From NCBI RefSeq assembly GCF_023516435.1, contig NZ_CP097332.1, forward strand, positions 3,844,001 to 3,908,000: DNA of 64,000 bases. Reading direction: 5' to 3'. Shown piece after piece: positions 54,286-63,387 of the stretch. A program made the position numbers and the translations under genes. Each line of letters opens with the position of its first letter. Position 1 is the stretch's first letter. Under the pieces are notes generated by a model. The model was given only the letters and a program-made list of their open reading frames with translations, ran no database searches and was not told the origin of the DNA. Source of the DNA: Jatrophihabitans telluris. Lineage in GTDB: Bacteria; Actinomycetota; Actinomycetes; Mycobacteriales; Jatrophihabitantaceae.

Positions 54286-55026
54286 TCAGCCGCGCTGGAT
54301 CGCCTCGCAGATGGCCAACGACTCGCGGGCGCCCAGTTCGACCGAGGCGCAGAAGGCGCGTAACCAGCGGGCCACCGCCTGCGGGTCGCCGCCGGCGTAA
54401 CCGATCAGCGCGGCGTCCAGTTCGGCCGCCGACTCCTGCTGCCCGACCTCCAGCGTGACCAGGGACTTCGGGTCGAGGCCGCGCTCGATCAGGGTGAGTC
54501 GTGCCGCTGCTCGGGCAACGACTCCCGAAGCCGGCGCGAACGCGTCGAGCACCTGGATCTCGGCCTGGACGATCGCGGCGACGATCACGGCCGGCGACGA
54601 CGTCCGCCCCAGCACCTCGGCGAGGGTGTCCAACCGGTGGGCGACCTCGCGATCGGGGCGCGGGCGCCCCAAGGCCTCGGGGTCCGCCCGGTCTGCGGCG
54701 GCCAGTGCGTGCAGCCGCGCCAGCGCTTGCCGGTGAGCCGAGCGCCAGGTCTCCGACAGCGGCGCCAGCTCGGCGGAGACCCGCAACGCGCCCTGCACGA
54801 TGGGATCCTCGGCGGTGCCCTGGCGCACTTGCGGCAGCGTCGCGCTCGAACCGTCCAGCACTGCCGAGGCCCATGCGCCCCGTAACAACGACTCCCCCGA
54901 GACGTCGGCCGACCGGCGGCGCAGCACCCGGTTGTTGAGCAGGCCGTCGACCGCGCGACGGCTCGAGGCCACCGCATCGGAGACACCCGGCAGGCCCAGC
55001 AAGGGTTCCAGCGGATCGGAAGTCAT
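54286..55026 (-). CDS. Rv3662c-family protein with Fic-N-like segment
   Basis: 246 residues from ATG 55026; the earlier in-frame start at 55098 adds residues without family character. Mostly helical and soluble. The segment LLRGAWASAVLDGSSATLPQVRQG resembles the N-terminal helix of Fic proteins (ASSRIEGTQATLSE type), but the catalytic HPFxxGNGR loop is absent, so AMP-transfer is not expected. Conserved at this place in actinobacteria (sometimes labelled oxidoreductase without basis). Function unknown. Confidence 0.75.
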   Translation of the reverse strand: MTSDPLEPLLGLPGVSDAVASSRRAVDGLLNNRVLRRRSADVSGESLLRGAWASAVLDGSSATLPQVRQGTAEDPIVQGALRVSAELAPLSETWRSAHRQALARLHALAAADRADPEALGRPRPDREVAHRLDTLAEVLGRTSSPAVIVAAIVQAEIQVLDAFAPASGVVARAAARLTLIERGLDPKSLVTLEVGQQESAAELDAALIGYAGGDPQAVARWLRAFCASVELGARESLAICEAIQRG

Positions 55027-55234
55027 GCACGAACCGTAGCCAACGCCCGTCCCAGCGCTTACGGGCCGGTCCGCCCAGCTCCGACGCGCAGTCGGCACCG
55101 GAGAACGGGACGCAACCCGACTGCAACCTTCTGCAATGCACCCTCGCCCGATACCGTCACACGCGAAGCGCCGACGGCCGACGTTCGCCGCCGGTCAGCC
55201 CTGAATGAGATCCGTGTAAGCGAAGAGGAGCGAG
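55027..55234. other. Divergent promoter region of the Rv3662c-like gene and acs
   Basis: Contains a CTGCAA-N5-CTGCAA direct repeat (near 55119-55135), of the kind that could bind an acetate-metabolism regulator, and a half site GTCACA. No assignment is safe. Confidence 0.3.
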
Positions 55235-57214
55235 ATGACCGAGCCCACCGCCTCAGAGGGACTGTCCAACCTGTTGCACGAGCAGCGGCGCTTCGAACCT
55301 CCGGCGGAACTGGCCGCCGCCGCCAACTACGGAGCCTCGGCCTACGCACAGGCGTCGGCGGATCGGCTCGGCTTCTGGGAGACCCAGGCTCGGCGGCTGG
55401 ACTGGCAGACGGAGTGGTCACAGGCCCTTGACTGGTCGAACGCACCCTTCGCTCGCTGGTTCGTCGGTGGCCGCCTCAACGCCTCGGTGAACTGCGTGGA
55501 CCGCCACGTCGCCGCCGGCCGCGGGGACAAGGTCGCGATCCACTTCGAGGGTGAGCCGGGTGACACGCGAACCATCACCTACGCCGAGCTCGGGGAACTG
55601 GTCGCCCAGGCCGCGAATGCCCTGACTTCGTTGGGGATCGCCGCCGGTGACCGGGTTGCGATCTACCTGCCGATGTCGGTGGAGGCAGTCGTCTCGATGC
55701 TTGCCTGCGCTCGACTCGGTGCGATTCACTCCGTCATCTTCGGGGGATTCTCGGCCCAGGCGATCTTCGACCGGGTCGTCGACGCCGACGCCTCGCTGGT
55801 GATCACCGCCGACGGCGGGTACCGGCGCGGCAAGGTGTTTGCGCTCAAGCCGATCGTGGACGAGGCGCTGGCCAAAGGGGAAACCGGTGTGCGCACGGTC
55901 CTGGTCGTCAAGCGGGGTGGTAACGACGTCGACTGGACCGAGGGCCGCGATCAGTGGTGGTCGGACACGGTCGGTACCGCGGCGACCGTGCACACGCCGG
56001 AGTTCTTCGACGCCGAGAACCCGCTGTTCATCCTCTACACCTCAGGCACCACTGGAAAGCCCAAGGGAATCCTGCATACGACGGGCGGTTACCTCACTCA
56101 GGTCGCCTACACCCACAACGCCGCCTTCGACCTCAAACCGGATACCGATGTCTACTGGTGCACCGCGGATATCGGCTGGGTCACCGGGCATTCCTACATC
56201 GTCTACGGACCGCTGGCCAACGGCGCGACCCAGGTGATCTACGAGGGCACGCCCGACACGCCACACCAGGGCCGGTTCTGGGAGATCGCCGCCAAATACG
56301 GGGTCACCCTGCTCTACACCGCGCCGACGACGATCCGGACGTTCATGAAGTGGGGCGAGGACATCCCCGCCAAGTTCGACCTGTCCTCCCTCCGGCTGCT
56401 CGGTTCCGTGGGCGAACCCATCAATCCCGAGGCCTGGATGTGGTATCGGCGCGTGATCGGCGGCGACCGCTGCCCGATCGTGGATACCTGGTGGCAGACC
56501 GAGACCGGCGCCATGATGATCAGTCCGCTGCCCGGCGTCACGGCCACCAAACCCGGCTCGGCGATGCGGGCACTCCCGGGCGTCAGCGTCGATGTGGTCG
56601 ACGACCAGGGCAACCCGGTCCCTGACGGTGGCGGTGGCCTGCTGGTGCTGACCGAACCGTGGCCGTCCATGCTGCGTGGTATCTGGGGCGACAACGACCG
56701 GTTCATCGAAACCTACTGGTCCCGGTTCGCCGATCACGGTTACTACTTCGCCGGGGACGGAGCCAAGAAGGACTCCGACGGTGATCTGTGGCTCCTCGGA
56801 CGGGTCGATGACGTCATGAACGTTTCCGGCCACCGTATTTCCACGACCGAGGTGGAATCGGCGTTGGTGTCCCATCCATCGGTCGCGGAGGCCGCGGTGG
56901 TCGGAGCGACCGACCCGACCACCGGCCAGGGCATCGTGGCGTTCGTCATTCTGCGCGGCAACGCCGCCGACGGCGGCTCGGCGATGGTCACCGAGCTTCG
57001 CAACCACGTCGCCAAGGAGATCGGCGCGATCGCCAAGCCTCGCCAGATCATGGTCGTCGCCGAACTGCCCAAGACCCGCTCGGGCAAGATCATGCGGCGC
57101 CTGCTGCGAGACGTCGCTGAACACCGCTCCATCGGGGACGTCACCACCTTGGCCGACTCCACGGTCATGGACCTCATCTCCTCCGGGATGGCGAAGACGC
57201 CCGCCGAGGAGTGA
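55235..57214 (+). CDS. acs: Acetyl-CoA synthetase
   Basis: 659 residues, ATG 55235 after AGAGGAG. ANL-family adenylating enzyme: FGGFSAQA, P-loop YTSGTTGKPKG (268-278), WCTADIGWVTGHSY, DTWWQTETG, and GRVDDVMNVSGHRIST. Lys618 in the end motif KTRSGKIMRR is the Lys acetylated by PatA/Pat-type enzymes to switch Acs off. Converts acetate, ATP and CoA to acetyl-CoA. Homologue Rv3667. cAMP-linked control through Crp and acetylation is known in relatives; a Crp gene lies 6 kb away. Confidence 0.96.
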   Translation: MTEPTASEGLSNLLHEQRRFEPPAELAAAANYGASAYAQASADRLGFWETQARRLDWQTEWSQALDWSNAPFARWFVGGRLNASVNCVDRHVAAGRGDKVAIHFEGEPGDTRTITYAELGELVAQAANALTSLGIAAGDRVAIYLPMSVEAVVSMLACARLGAIHSVIFGGFSAQAIFDRVVDADASLVITADGGYRRGKVFALKPIVDEALAKGETGVRTVLVVKRGGNDVDWTEGRDQWWSDTVGTAATVHTPEFFDAENPLFILYTSGTTGKPKGILHTTGGYLTQVAYTHNAAFDLKPDTDVYWCTADIGWVTGHSYIVYGPLANGATQVIYEGTPDTPHQGRFWEIAAKYGVTLLYTAPTTIRTFMKWGEDIPAKFDLSSLRLLGSVGEPINPEAWMWYRRVIGGDRCPIVDTWWQTETGAMMISPLPGVTATKPGSAMRALPGVSVDVVDDQGNPVPDGGGGLLVLTEPWPSMLRGIWGDNDRFIETYWSRFADHGYYFAGDGAKKDSDGDLWLLGRVDDVMNVSGHRISTTEVESALVSHPSVAEAAVVGATDPTTGQGIVAFVILRGNAADGGSAMVTELRNHVAKEIGAIAKPRQIMVVAELPKTRSGKIMRRLLRDVAEHRSIGDVTTLADSTVMDLISSGMAKTPAEE

Positions 57215-57244
57215 GCCCCACGGGGTAGGCCATGACGCCGGGCG

Positions 57245-58012
57245 TCAGTGGTGCGCGTCCGGCGAGCTCGGCCCCGGGTGACCAGCCGGGCGCACCGTCA
57301 CATCGGTGATCACGCCGTCGGCGGGCAACCAGAGCACCGAACAGATCACGCCGGCCACCGTTTCCGGTTGCAGGTAGGCCGATTCGTCGTACCGGCCGCC
57401 CTCGGCCTCGCGCACCACCTTCTGCATGTCGGTCGCGGTCCGCCCCGGGTACACCGTCGACACCCGCAACATCGATTCCTCCTGCCGCAGGGCATCGGCA
57501 TAGGCCCGCAGGGCGAACTTCGACGCGCCGTAGCTGCTCAGCGGTGGACGAGCGTTGAGCCCGGAGCCGGAGTTGACCAGGACCACGGTCCCGCGCCGTC
57601 GGCGCAGGGCGGGCAACAACAGCCGGGTGAGTTCCGCTACGGCGGTCACGTTCACCGTGAACTGCTCGGTGAACTCGTGCACCGCCGACTGTGACAGCGC
57701 GCCCGGCAGCACGCACCCCGCGGCGTGCACCACCCCGTCGAGGCCACCGTCGATACCGTCGATGCCACTGTCGATGCCACTGTCGAGACCCTCACCTCCC
57801 AGCTCGGCGATACGGTCAGCCAGCGTGGTCTGCAGTTGCTCGGGGCGGGCCAGATCAGCCACCCACCGCGCACCGTCACCCCGTTGGCTCTCCACGGGCG
57901 AGTCCTCGCGGGGCCGGACGAGTCCGATGACCTCATGACCGGCAGCGACCAGCCTCCGCAGCGTGTGAGCCCCGATTCCGCGAGAGCTCCCGGTGACCAG
58001 GTACCGAGCCAT
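57245..58012 (-). CDS. SDR-family oxidoreductase
   Basis: 255 residues from ATG 58012. Classical short-chain dehydrogenase: cofactor loop VTGSSRGIG, HAAGCV, LVNSGSG, catalytic YGASK, and VYPGRTATDM. An in-frame repeat (LDSGIDSGIDGIDGGLDG, about residues 75-92) lies before the fourth strand. Substrate unknown. Converges on acs with 30 bp between. Confidence 0.92.
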   Translation of the reverse strand: MARYLVTGSSRGIGAHTLRRLVAAGHEVIGLVRPREDSPVESQRGDGARWVADLARPEQLQTTLADRIAELGGEGLDSGIDSGIDGIDGGLDGVVHAAGCVLPGALSQSAVHEFTEQFTVNVTAVAELTRLLLPALRRRRGTVVLVNSGSGLNARPPLSSYGASKFALRAYADALRQEESMLRVSTVYPGRTATDMQKVVREAEGGRYDESAYLQPETVAGVICSVLWLPADGVITDVTVRPAGHPGPSSPDAHH

Positions 58013-58051
58013 GGGTGCACCCTAGCCAGACCCTCACCAGCGCGGCCCAAC

Positions 58052-58119
58052 GGACTGCGGACGCGGACTGCGGACGCGGACTGCGGACGCGGACTGCCGC
58101 ACGGACTGCGGACGCGGAC
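58052..58119. repeat. 13-bp tandem repeat upstream of the SDR gene
   Basis: GGACTGCGGACGC three times, then degenerate copies, in the divergent gap between the SDR and the holin-like gene. Its position places it in promoter DNA. Confidence 0.75.
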
Positions 58120-58256
58120 TGTGGGCCCGCGGTCGCAGTCCCGACGCGCCCGATCATGCGATCCCGACGCACCCGTGCGGGGCCGTAAACGTCGGCCGCA
58201 CCGCCCGTCCGGCAGAATGGGCCGAACAGCCTGACAAACCGAAGTGGAGCACGCGA

Positions 58257-58682
58257 GTGACCGCGCCAAAACAGCTGAATCCCGCCGCCCCCGCCAGCCA
58301 TCGTGCCGAGCCGTCGATCGGCAGCCTGGTGGCCGAGGCCAGCTCCAATTTCTCCACCCTCCTGCACGGCGAGATCGAACTGGCCAAGCTCGAGGTCAAG
58401 GCCTCGGTCAAGAACGCCGGGACGGGTGCCGGAATGTTCGCCGCCGCGGCCGTCCTCCTGGTGTTCTCGCTGACCTTCGGCCTGATCGCCCTCGCCGAAG
58501 GGCTCGTGGCACTGCACCTGTGGCGCTGGGTGGCCTACCTGATCGTCTTCGGATTCCTGGTGTTGCTCGCCCTGTTGCTGGTCTGGGTCGGTATTCGCAA
58601 GGTCAAGCGCGTCAAGGCGCCGCAGCAGACGATCGAGACCACCAAGGACACTGTCACCGCGCTCAGGCAAGCGACCAAGTAG
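58257..58682 (+). CDS. Holin-like (DUF1469) membrane protein, Rv3669 family
   Basis: 141 residues, GTG 58257 with GGAG upstream. An amphipathic N-terminal part (SIGSLVAEASSNFSTLLHGEIELAKLEVK) and two membrane helices (AGMFAAAAVLLVFSLTFGLI, AYLIVFGFLVLLALLLVW) with a basic C-terminus. Such proteins are annotated as phage holin family III or YqjE-like; lysis function is not implied here. Followed 20 bp later by the epoxide hydrolase-like gene. Confidence 0.8.
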   Translation: MTAPKQLNPAAPASHRAEPSIGSLVAEASSNFSTLLHGEIELAKLEVKASVKNAGTGAGMFAAAAVLLVFSLTFGLIALAEGLVALHLWRWVAYLIVFGFLVLLALLLVWVGIRKVKRVKAPQQTIETTKDTVTALRQATK

Positions 58683-58702
58683 CCGGGCCGGGACGAGTCG
58701 GC

Positions 58703-59623
58703 ATGAGCAGCCCGGACGAGTCGACCGTCCTCATCGACGGTCCATGGACCCACCGCAGCGTGCCGGCCAACGGCGTCTCCCTCCACGTGGCCGAGGCCGG
58801 TTCCGGACCGCTGGTGCTCCTGCTGCACGGCATGCCGACGTTCTGGTGGACCTTCGCGCGGCAACTGCAAGACCTCGCCGACGCCGGGTTCCGGGCCGTC
58901 GCGGTGGACTTGCGGGGCTACGGCGCGTCCGACAAGCCCCCGCGCGGCTACGACGCCACCACGCTGGCGGCCGACATCGCGGCGCTCATCCCGGCTCTCG
59001 GCGAACAGGACGCGGTCGTTGTGGGCAACGACGTCGGCGGTCTGCTGGCCTGGACCGTCGCCGCCCAGCACCCGAAACTGGTACGCCGGATCGCGGTCCT
59101 CGGTGCTGCCCACCCGCTCCGGCTGCGCCGGGCCGTCCTGACCGACAAGCGGCAGCGCCACGCCTCGGCCTACGCGCTGCAGAAGTTCCAACTGCCCCGC
59201 TACGGCGAGCGGATGCTCAACCGGGACGACGCGTTGGTCCGGAGCCTGTTCGACACCTGGTCCGGGCCTCGCTGGCGGGGCACGCCGGACTACGTCGAGG
59301 CGGTGGGACGCTTCGCCGAGGCGATGCGCATCCACCCCACTGAGCACTGTTCCCTGGAGTTCTTCCGCTGGGCGGTCCGTTCGCTGCCCCGACCGGACGG
59401 GCGAACCTACGCGGCGACGATGCGCACGCCCATCAACGCACCGGTCCTGCAATTGCACGGCGACTTCGACGGCTGCGTCCTCCCGAAAACCGCGCAGGGT
59501 TCCTCCACCTATGTTCGCGGGGACTATGAGTGGCGGCTGCTCACCGGCGTCGGCCACTTTCCTCAGCAGGAGGTGCCGGAGACGGTCTCGGCCGAGCTGA
59601 TCCGCTGGGCGAAGGCGGGCTGA
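58703..59623 (+). CDS. Epoxide hydrolase-like alpha/beta hydrolase (EphE family)
   Basis: 306 residues from ATG 58703. HGMP oxyanion loop, nucleophile elbow GNDVGG with Asp110 rather than Ser, and GVGHFPQQE with the catalytic His. An Asp nucleophile points to an epoxide hydrolase or haloacid-type reaction rather than an esterase. Homologue Rv3670 lies in the same place beside marP. Substrate unknown. Confidence 0.88.
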   Translation: MSSPDESTVLIDGPWTHRSVPANGVSLHVAEAGSGPLVLLLHGMPTFWWTFARQLQDLADAGFRAVAVDLRGYGASDKPPRGYDATTLAADIAALIPALGEQDAVVVGNDVGGLLAWTVAAQHPKLVRRIAVLGAAHPLRLRRAVLTDKRQRHASAYALQKFQLPRYGERMLNRDDALVRSLFDTWSGPRWRGTPDYVEAVGRFAEAMRIHPTEHCSLEFFRWAVRSLPRPDGRTYAATMRTPINAPVLQLHGDFDGCVLPKTAQGSSTYVRGDYEWRLLTGVGHFPQQEVPETVSAELIRWAKAG

Positions 59624-59664
59624 GTCCCGAACGCTCGGCCAGAGGACAATCGGGGCGTTGCCCC

Positions 59665-60852
59665 TCAGCTCGTGCAGTGCCCGGTGGCCACCGAGGCGGT
59701 CGCCGTCCGTGCCTTCGCGGCGTCGGCGGCAACCTGCTGAGCAGTGAGCACGAAGCCGGTGTCGGGCGAGTCCAGGGCCGAGGCGAAGACGATCCCGAGC
59801 ACGCTGCCGTCCGTTCCCAACAGCGGGCCGCCGGAGTTTCCGACCCGAACCTTGGACCTGATCGTGTAGATGTCGCGGTCCACCGAGACCTGCCCGTAGA
59901 TGTCGCGACCGGAGATCTTCTCGCGGTCCCGGATGCGAGCCGCTCGAACGTCGAAGCCGCCGTCCTCGGGGTAACCGACGACGATGGCGTCCTGGCCGGT
60001 GCCCGCGACCTTCGTCGCGAGCGCCAAGGGCTTGACGTTCAGACCCGGCACGTAGAGGACGGCGACGTCACGATCGGGATCGAACAGGACCACCCGCGCC
60101 GCGAGCCGCCCGCGGGCGGTCTCCACGGTGACCTGGTTCGCCCCGGCCACGACGTGGGCGTTGGTGAGCAGATGATCGGCCGAGTACACGAAGGAACTGC
60201 CCTCGATACCGCGGTCGCAGGACAGGGCCACCGACCGCACCTTCAGGACCGAGGGCTTGGACCGCGATACCACCGGTGAGGTAAGCAGCCCGGGGTCGGC
60301 CGGGGGAACGTCGACGATTCGGGTCGGCTGCAACGCACCGAAGACCTGGGGGAAGCCGCTGCGGTCGATGAACAGCCGCAGCGAGCTGTAGATGTCGCGC
60401 ACCCGGTTCGGCAGGGCGTTGTCCACCGCGCGGATGACCACCGAGCGGCGAACCTGCCCGGCCAGCGTCGGAAACGGCGAGGAGGCGATGGGGACGGCAA
60501 CCATCCACGCCACCAACAGCACCGCCAGGATCGAGAACATGCCCCCGATGATCTGGTCGACCTGCCGGGCAGGGTGCCAGGTGACCCGGGCTCGGATCCG
60601 CCCGGCCAGCCACACCGCCAGGAGCTGGCCGATCATGGCGAAGAAGAGCACGCACACGATGGCGACCGGGACCTGCGCCGATCCGTCGGCCAGCCGTTTG
60701 CCCAACGGCTTGGCCAACTGCGCCCCCAGCGCGGCTCCCCCGAAGAAACCGGCGAAGGACAGCGCCCCGACCAGAGCTCCGTTGCGGAATCCACCGATGG
60801 CGTAGGCAATCGCGGCCAGGACCAGGATCGCGTCAAGCACGTCGGGGTGCAC
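59665..60852 (-). CDS. marP: MarP-like membrane serine protease
   Basis: 395 residues, GTG start. Four N-terminal membrane helices (CvpA-like, to about residue 125) and a periplasmic chymotrypsin-like protease with His233 (LTNAHVV), Asp262 (DPDRDVAVL) and Ser340 (GNSGGPL). Cys212 and Cys393 match the disulfide that controls MarP. In M. tuberculosis MarP is needed for pH homeostasis under acid and acts on the peptidoglycan hydrolase RipA. Lies 11 bp after the cupredoxin gene, on the nth strand. Confidence 0.94.
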   Translation of the reverse strand: MHPDVLDAILVLAAIAYAIGGFRNGALVGALSFAGFFGGAALGAQLAKPLGKRLADGSAQVPVAIVCVLFFAMIGQLLAVWLAGRIRARVTWHPARQVDQIIGGMFSILAVLLVAWMVAVPIASSPFPTLAGQVRRSVVIRAVDNALPNRVRDIYSSLRLFIDRSGFPQVFGALQPTRIVDVPPADPGLLTSPVVSRSKPSVLKVRSVALSCDRGIEGSSFVYSADHLLTNAHVVAGANQVTVETARGRLAARVVLFDPDRDVAVLYVPGLNVKPLALATKVAGTGQDAIVVGYPEDGGFDVRAARIRDREKISGRDIYGQVSVDRDIYTIRSKVRVGNSGGPLLGTDGSVLGIVFASALDSPDTGFVLTAQQVAADAAKARTATASVATGHCTS

Positions 60853-60863
60853 GGCGGTCCCGG

Positions 60864-61301
60864 TCAGTTCGGCAGGACGACGAGCGTGCCCGTCTGTCCC
60901 TGCTTGACGTGGATGGTGCAGACGAACTGGTAACTGCCCGGCGCCGGCGCGGTGAACGTGAGGGACCGGGTTTGGCCCGCCTGGGTGAGCGGAACATGAT
61001 CATCGGGAAAGCCGCTCAGCGACCAGTCGTGCGGAGCTCCGCCCCCGGTGTGCCTGAGGGTGAGCCTCACGGTGCCGGGATGCACCGTGATCGTGGAGGG
61101 GCTGAAGCGGTAGCTGGAATCGGTCGTGATCAGCACGTCCTGCTCGCCGTTCGCGCCGGCCGCCGCCGTCGATGAGCCCTGATGCGGCTCGCGGTTTATC
61201 GCCGATTGGCTCTGACAGCCCGCGAGCACGAGGGCGCCGACCGCGGTCGCCAACCCGGTCGTCAGCAGGACCGTCGTCCGTGGGCCCGCCGTCCGAATCA
61301 C
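60864..61301 (-). CDS. Cupredoxin-like lipoprotein
   Basis: 145 residues from GTG 61301 (TTG 61319 is an alternative). Lipoprotein signal ending LAGC. The last 95 residues are a plastocyanin-type fold (SYRFSPSTITVHPGTVRLTL) with copper ligands His (APHDWS), Cys and His (FVCTIH), and at the axial place GQTG instead of GMxG, so Gln replaces Met, as in stellacyanins. Extracellular electron carrier or copper binder. In mycobacteria a thioredoxin-like protein (Rv3673c) is in this gene group; here a cupredoxin is next to marP. Confidence 0.85.
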   Translation of the reverse strand: MIRTAGPRTTVLLTTGLATAVGALVLAGCQSQSAINREPHQGSSTAAAGANGEQDVLITTDSSYRFSPSTITVHPGTVRLTLRHTGGGAPHDWSLSGFPDDHVPLTQAGQTRSLTFTAPAPGSYQFVCTIHVKQGQTGTLVVLPN

Positions 61302-61372
61302 GTCCCGGACGGTACCCAACCCTGCTGTGCTCGCCCGGGCGGGGTGGTCGGCGCGGCGCGAACCCCCGCGAA

Positions 61373-61505
61373 CCGACCGCAGGCCGACCGCAGGCCGACC
61401 GCAAACCGACCGCAGGTCGTCGGGGCTCAGGGGGTCAGAGGGCTCAGGGCGCTCAGGGGGCTCACGGCGCTCCGTGGGCGCTCAGTGGGCTCAGTGGGCT
61501 CAGCC
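61373..61505. repeat. 11-bp tandem repeat and imperfect GGGCTCA repeats
   Basis: CCGACCGCAGG four times (61373-61416, one copy ends AAA), then imperfect 9-11-bp units around GGGCTCA up to the Nudix stop codon. They fill the 200-bp gap between Nudix and cupredoxin genes. Confidence 0.75.
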
Positions 61506-62177
61506 GGCTGGCAGGGCACGGGCGATCGAGGTGTCCCAGGGCTGGGCCCAGCCCGCGAGCGAGAGCAACCGGTCGATCAGGCCCGCGGTGAATCCCCACA
61601 CGAACAGCCCCGCCACCTCGAAGCCGGGGCCGACGAAGCCCGACGGATGGCTGACGGTGAAGCGGTTGGCCGGGTCGATCAGGGCAGGTAACGGAACCCG
61701 AGCGACGGAGGCGGATTCGCGGTGGTCCACCACGCCCACCGGATGCGGTTCACGCCAGTGTGCGAGGACCGGACTGACCACGAAGCGGGACGGTGGCAGG
61801 TAGACCGCGGGGAGTTCAGCCAGGACGTCGACGGTCTCGCGGCGCAGTCCGACCTCCTCGTTGGCCTCGCGCAAGGCAGTCTCAGTGGAATCGGCGTCGC
61901 CGGGGTCGGTCGCGCCACCCGGAAACGCGACCTGCCCGGCGTGGGATCGCAGGGTCGAGGCGCGCTCGAGCAGCAGCAGGTCGGCGTCGTCCACCGAACC
62001 CTGACCGGAGGCGAACAGCATCAGCACAGCCGAGTGGCGGCCGCTGCCGTCGGCGGGCGGCACGAAGCGCGACAGCTCCTCGGCTTCGATCAACTCGCAG
62101 GCGCGCACCAACGGCAGCAACCAGTCTGGGGTGACCAGCTCGTCGGGACGCAGCGGCGCCGGGTGGCGGGGGCTCAC
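61500..62177 (-). CDS. Nudix hydrolase, CoA pyrophosphatase-like (Rv3672c family)
   Basis: 225 residues, GTG start 10 bp after nth. The Nudix box spans GGATDPGDADSTETALREANEEVGL in two parts (GGATDPGDADSTE, then REANEEVGL), preceded by RSHAGQVAFPGG, the UPF0035 signature of CoA diphosphatases (NudL). It would split CoA to phosphopantetheine and 3',5'-ADP. Cytoplasmic. Same strand and order as in mycobacteria, between nth and marP. Confidence 0.9.
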   Translation of the reverse strand: MSPRHPAPLRPDELVTPDWLLPLVRACELIEAEELSRFVPPADGSGRHSAVLMLFASGQGSVDDADLLLLERASTLRSHAGQVAFPGGATDPGDADSTETALREANEEVGLRRETVDVLAELPAVYLPPSRFVVSPVLAHWREPHPVGVVDHRESASVARVPLPALIDPANRFTVSHPSGFVGPGFEVAGLFVWGFTAGLIDRLLSLAGWAQPWDTSIARALPAG

Positions 62178-62187
62178 TGGTTCGGGC

Positions 62188-62928
62188 TCACCCCGCCAGT
62201 TCCGGGTGCATCTGGGACGGGCTCTTCACAAGCTTGGCCGCGGCCACCGGATCGAGCTCGCCGATGCCGGAGGGACACAGCGGGGCGATGGGGCACACGC
62301 CACAGGCCGGTCGGCGGGCGTGGCACATCCGGCGGCCGTGCCAGATGACCCGGTGCGACATCAGGGTCCAGTCCTTGCGGGGGATCAAGGCGGCGATGTC
62401 GAACTCGATCTTGACCGGGTCGGTGTTCTCGGTCCAGCGCCAGCGGGTCGCCAGCCGCTGCATGTGGGTGTCGACGGTGATGCCGGGCACGTCGAATGCG
62501 TTGCCGAGCACCACGTTGGCGGTTTTACGGCCGAAACCGGGCAGGCTGACCAGCGCCGGGAGCGTGTTCGGGACCTGGCCGTCGTAGCGTTCGAGCAGTT
62601 GCTGACCGAGCTTGATCAGCGTGTTGGCCTTGGCCCGGAAGAAGCCGGTCGGGTGGATGAGGTCCTCCAGCTCGGCCCGTTCGGCCGAGGCGTAGTCCGC
62701 CGCGCTGCGGTACTTCGCGAACACCGCCGGCGTCACCTCGTTGACCTTCTTGTCGGTGCACTGGGCCGAGAGGATGGTGGCGACGGAAAGCTCCAGCGGG
62801 TTGGTGAAGTCGAGTTCGCAGTGAGCGTGGGGGTACAGCACGGCCAGCTCCCGGTTGATCCGGCGAGCACGCCGCGTCAGGGCCAGCGGGGATTCCGACC
62901 ACTGCTCGATGGGCTTCGTCTTGGGCAC
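62188..62928 (-). CDS. nth: Endonuclease III
   Basis: 246 residues, GTG start. Helix-hairpin-helix [12 protein letters not shown] with the catalytic Lys, catalytic Asp in VDTHMQR, and the [4Fe-4S] loop C-x6-C-x2-C-x5-C ([17 protein letters not shown]). Base-excision repair of oxidised pyrimidines. Heads the nth-Nudix-cupredoxin-marP group. Confidence 0.97.
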   Translation of the reverse strand: MPKTKPIEQWSESPLALTRRARRINRELAVLYPHAHCELDFTNPLELSVATILSAQCTDKKVNEVTPAVFAKYRSAADYASAERAELEDLIHPTGFFRAKANTLIKLGQQLLERYDGQVPNTLPALVSLPGFGRKTANVVLGNAFDVPGITVDTHMQRLATRWRWTENTDPVKIEFDIAALIPRKDWTLMSHRVIWHGRRMCHARRPACGVCPIAPLCPSGIGELDPVAAAKLVKSPSQMHPELAG

Positions 62929-63021
62929 GCCGTCCAGCTTATGGCGCGGCTACGACACGACCCGGGTGCGGTTCGGCCATCGACACGCGGGGCCGAGATG
63001 GTGGGGCACAATGGACGGATC

Positions 63022-63261
63022 ATGGTCGGACTACTCGTTCTGCTGTTCCCGCTGCTGTTGATGGCCTTCATGTTGATCATGGAGCGAATCGAGAAGCCGC
63101 TGACCCGCGGTGCCACCGAGCGCCAGGTCGAGGAGTTTCTCGATCATGCCAATCCGGACGAGCTGGACACGTTCGTTCGCGAGGGAACCGACTCCGCCCT
63201 GTCCCGTTTCCGGGCCCGACTGCGGCTACCGGGCGGCCAGCGTCGCGACCGCAACCGCTGA
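63022..63261 (+). CDS. Small membrane protein, Rv3675 family
   Basis: 79 residues from ATG 63022. One N-terminal membrane helix (VGLLVLLFPLLLMAFMLIM) and a charged cytoplasmic tail (ATERQVEEFLDHANPDELDTFVREG...RRDRNR). Its place between nth and crp matches Rv3675. Function unknown. Confidence 0.75.
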   Translation: MVGLLVLLFPLLLMAFMLIMERIEKPLTRGATERQVEEFLDHANPDELDTFVREGTDSALSRFRARLRLPGGQRRDRNR

Positions 63262-63332
63262 GTCCCGGCTGAAGTTGGTATCCGGCGGCGGAATTTCGCG
63301 GGTCGCCGCACACTGCAGCCAGCCCACACCCC

Positions 63333-63338
63333 TAGAAT
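63333..63338 (+). promoter_or_regulatory. Possible -10 element of crp
   Basis: TAGAAT 50 nt before the crp start; the -35 region (63310-63315, ACACTG) is weak. Confidence 0.35.
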
Positions 63339-63387
63339 CCGGCACCAGGGTAAGTCGCTTTAGCAGCGCGTGACAGAAGGAGCTGGC

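Noticed and set aside
58257-58682. Prophage remnant because of the holin-like protein
   Set aside because: The gene lies in its conserved chromosomal place beside ephE and marP, and there are no phage genes around it.
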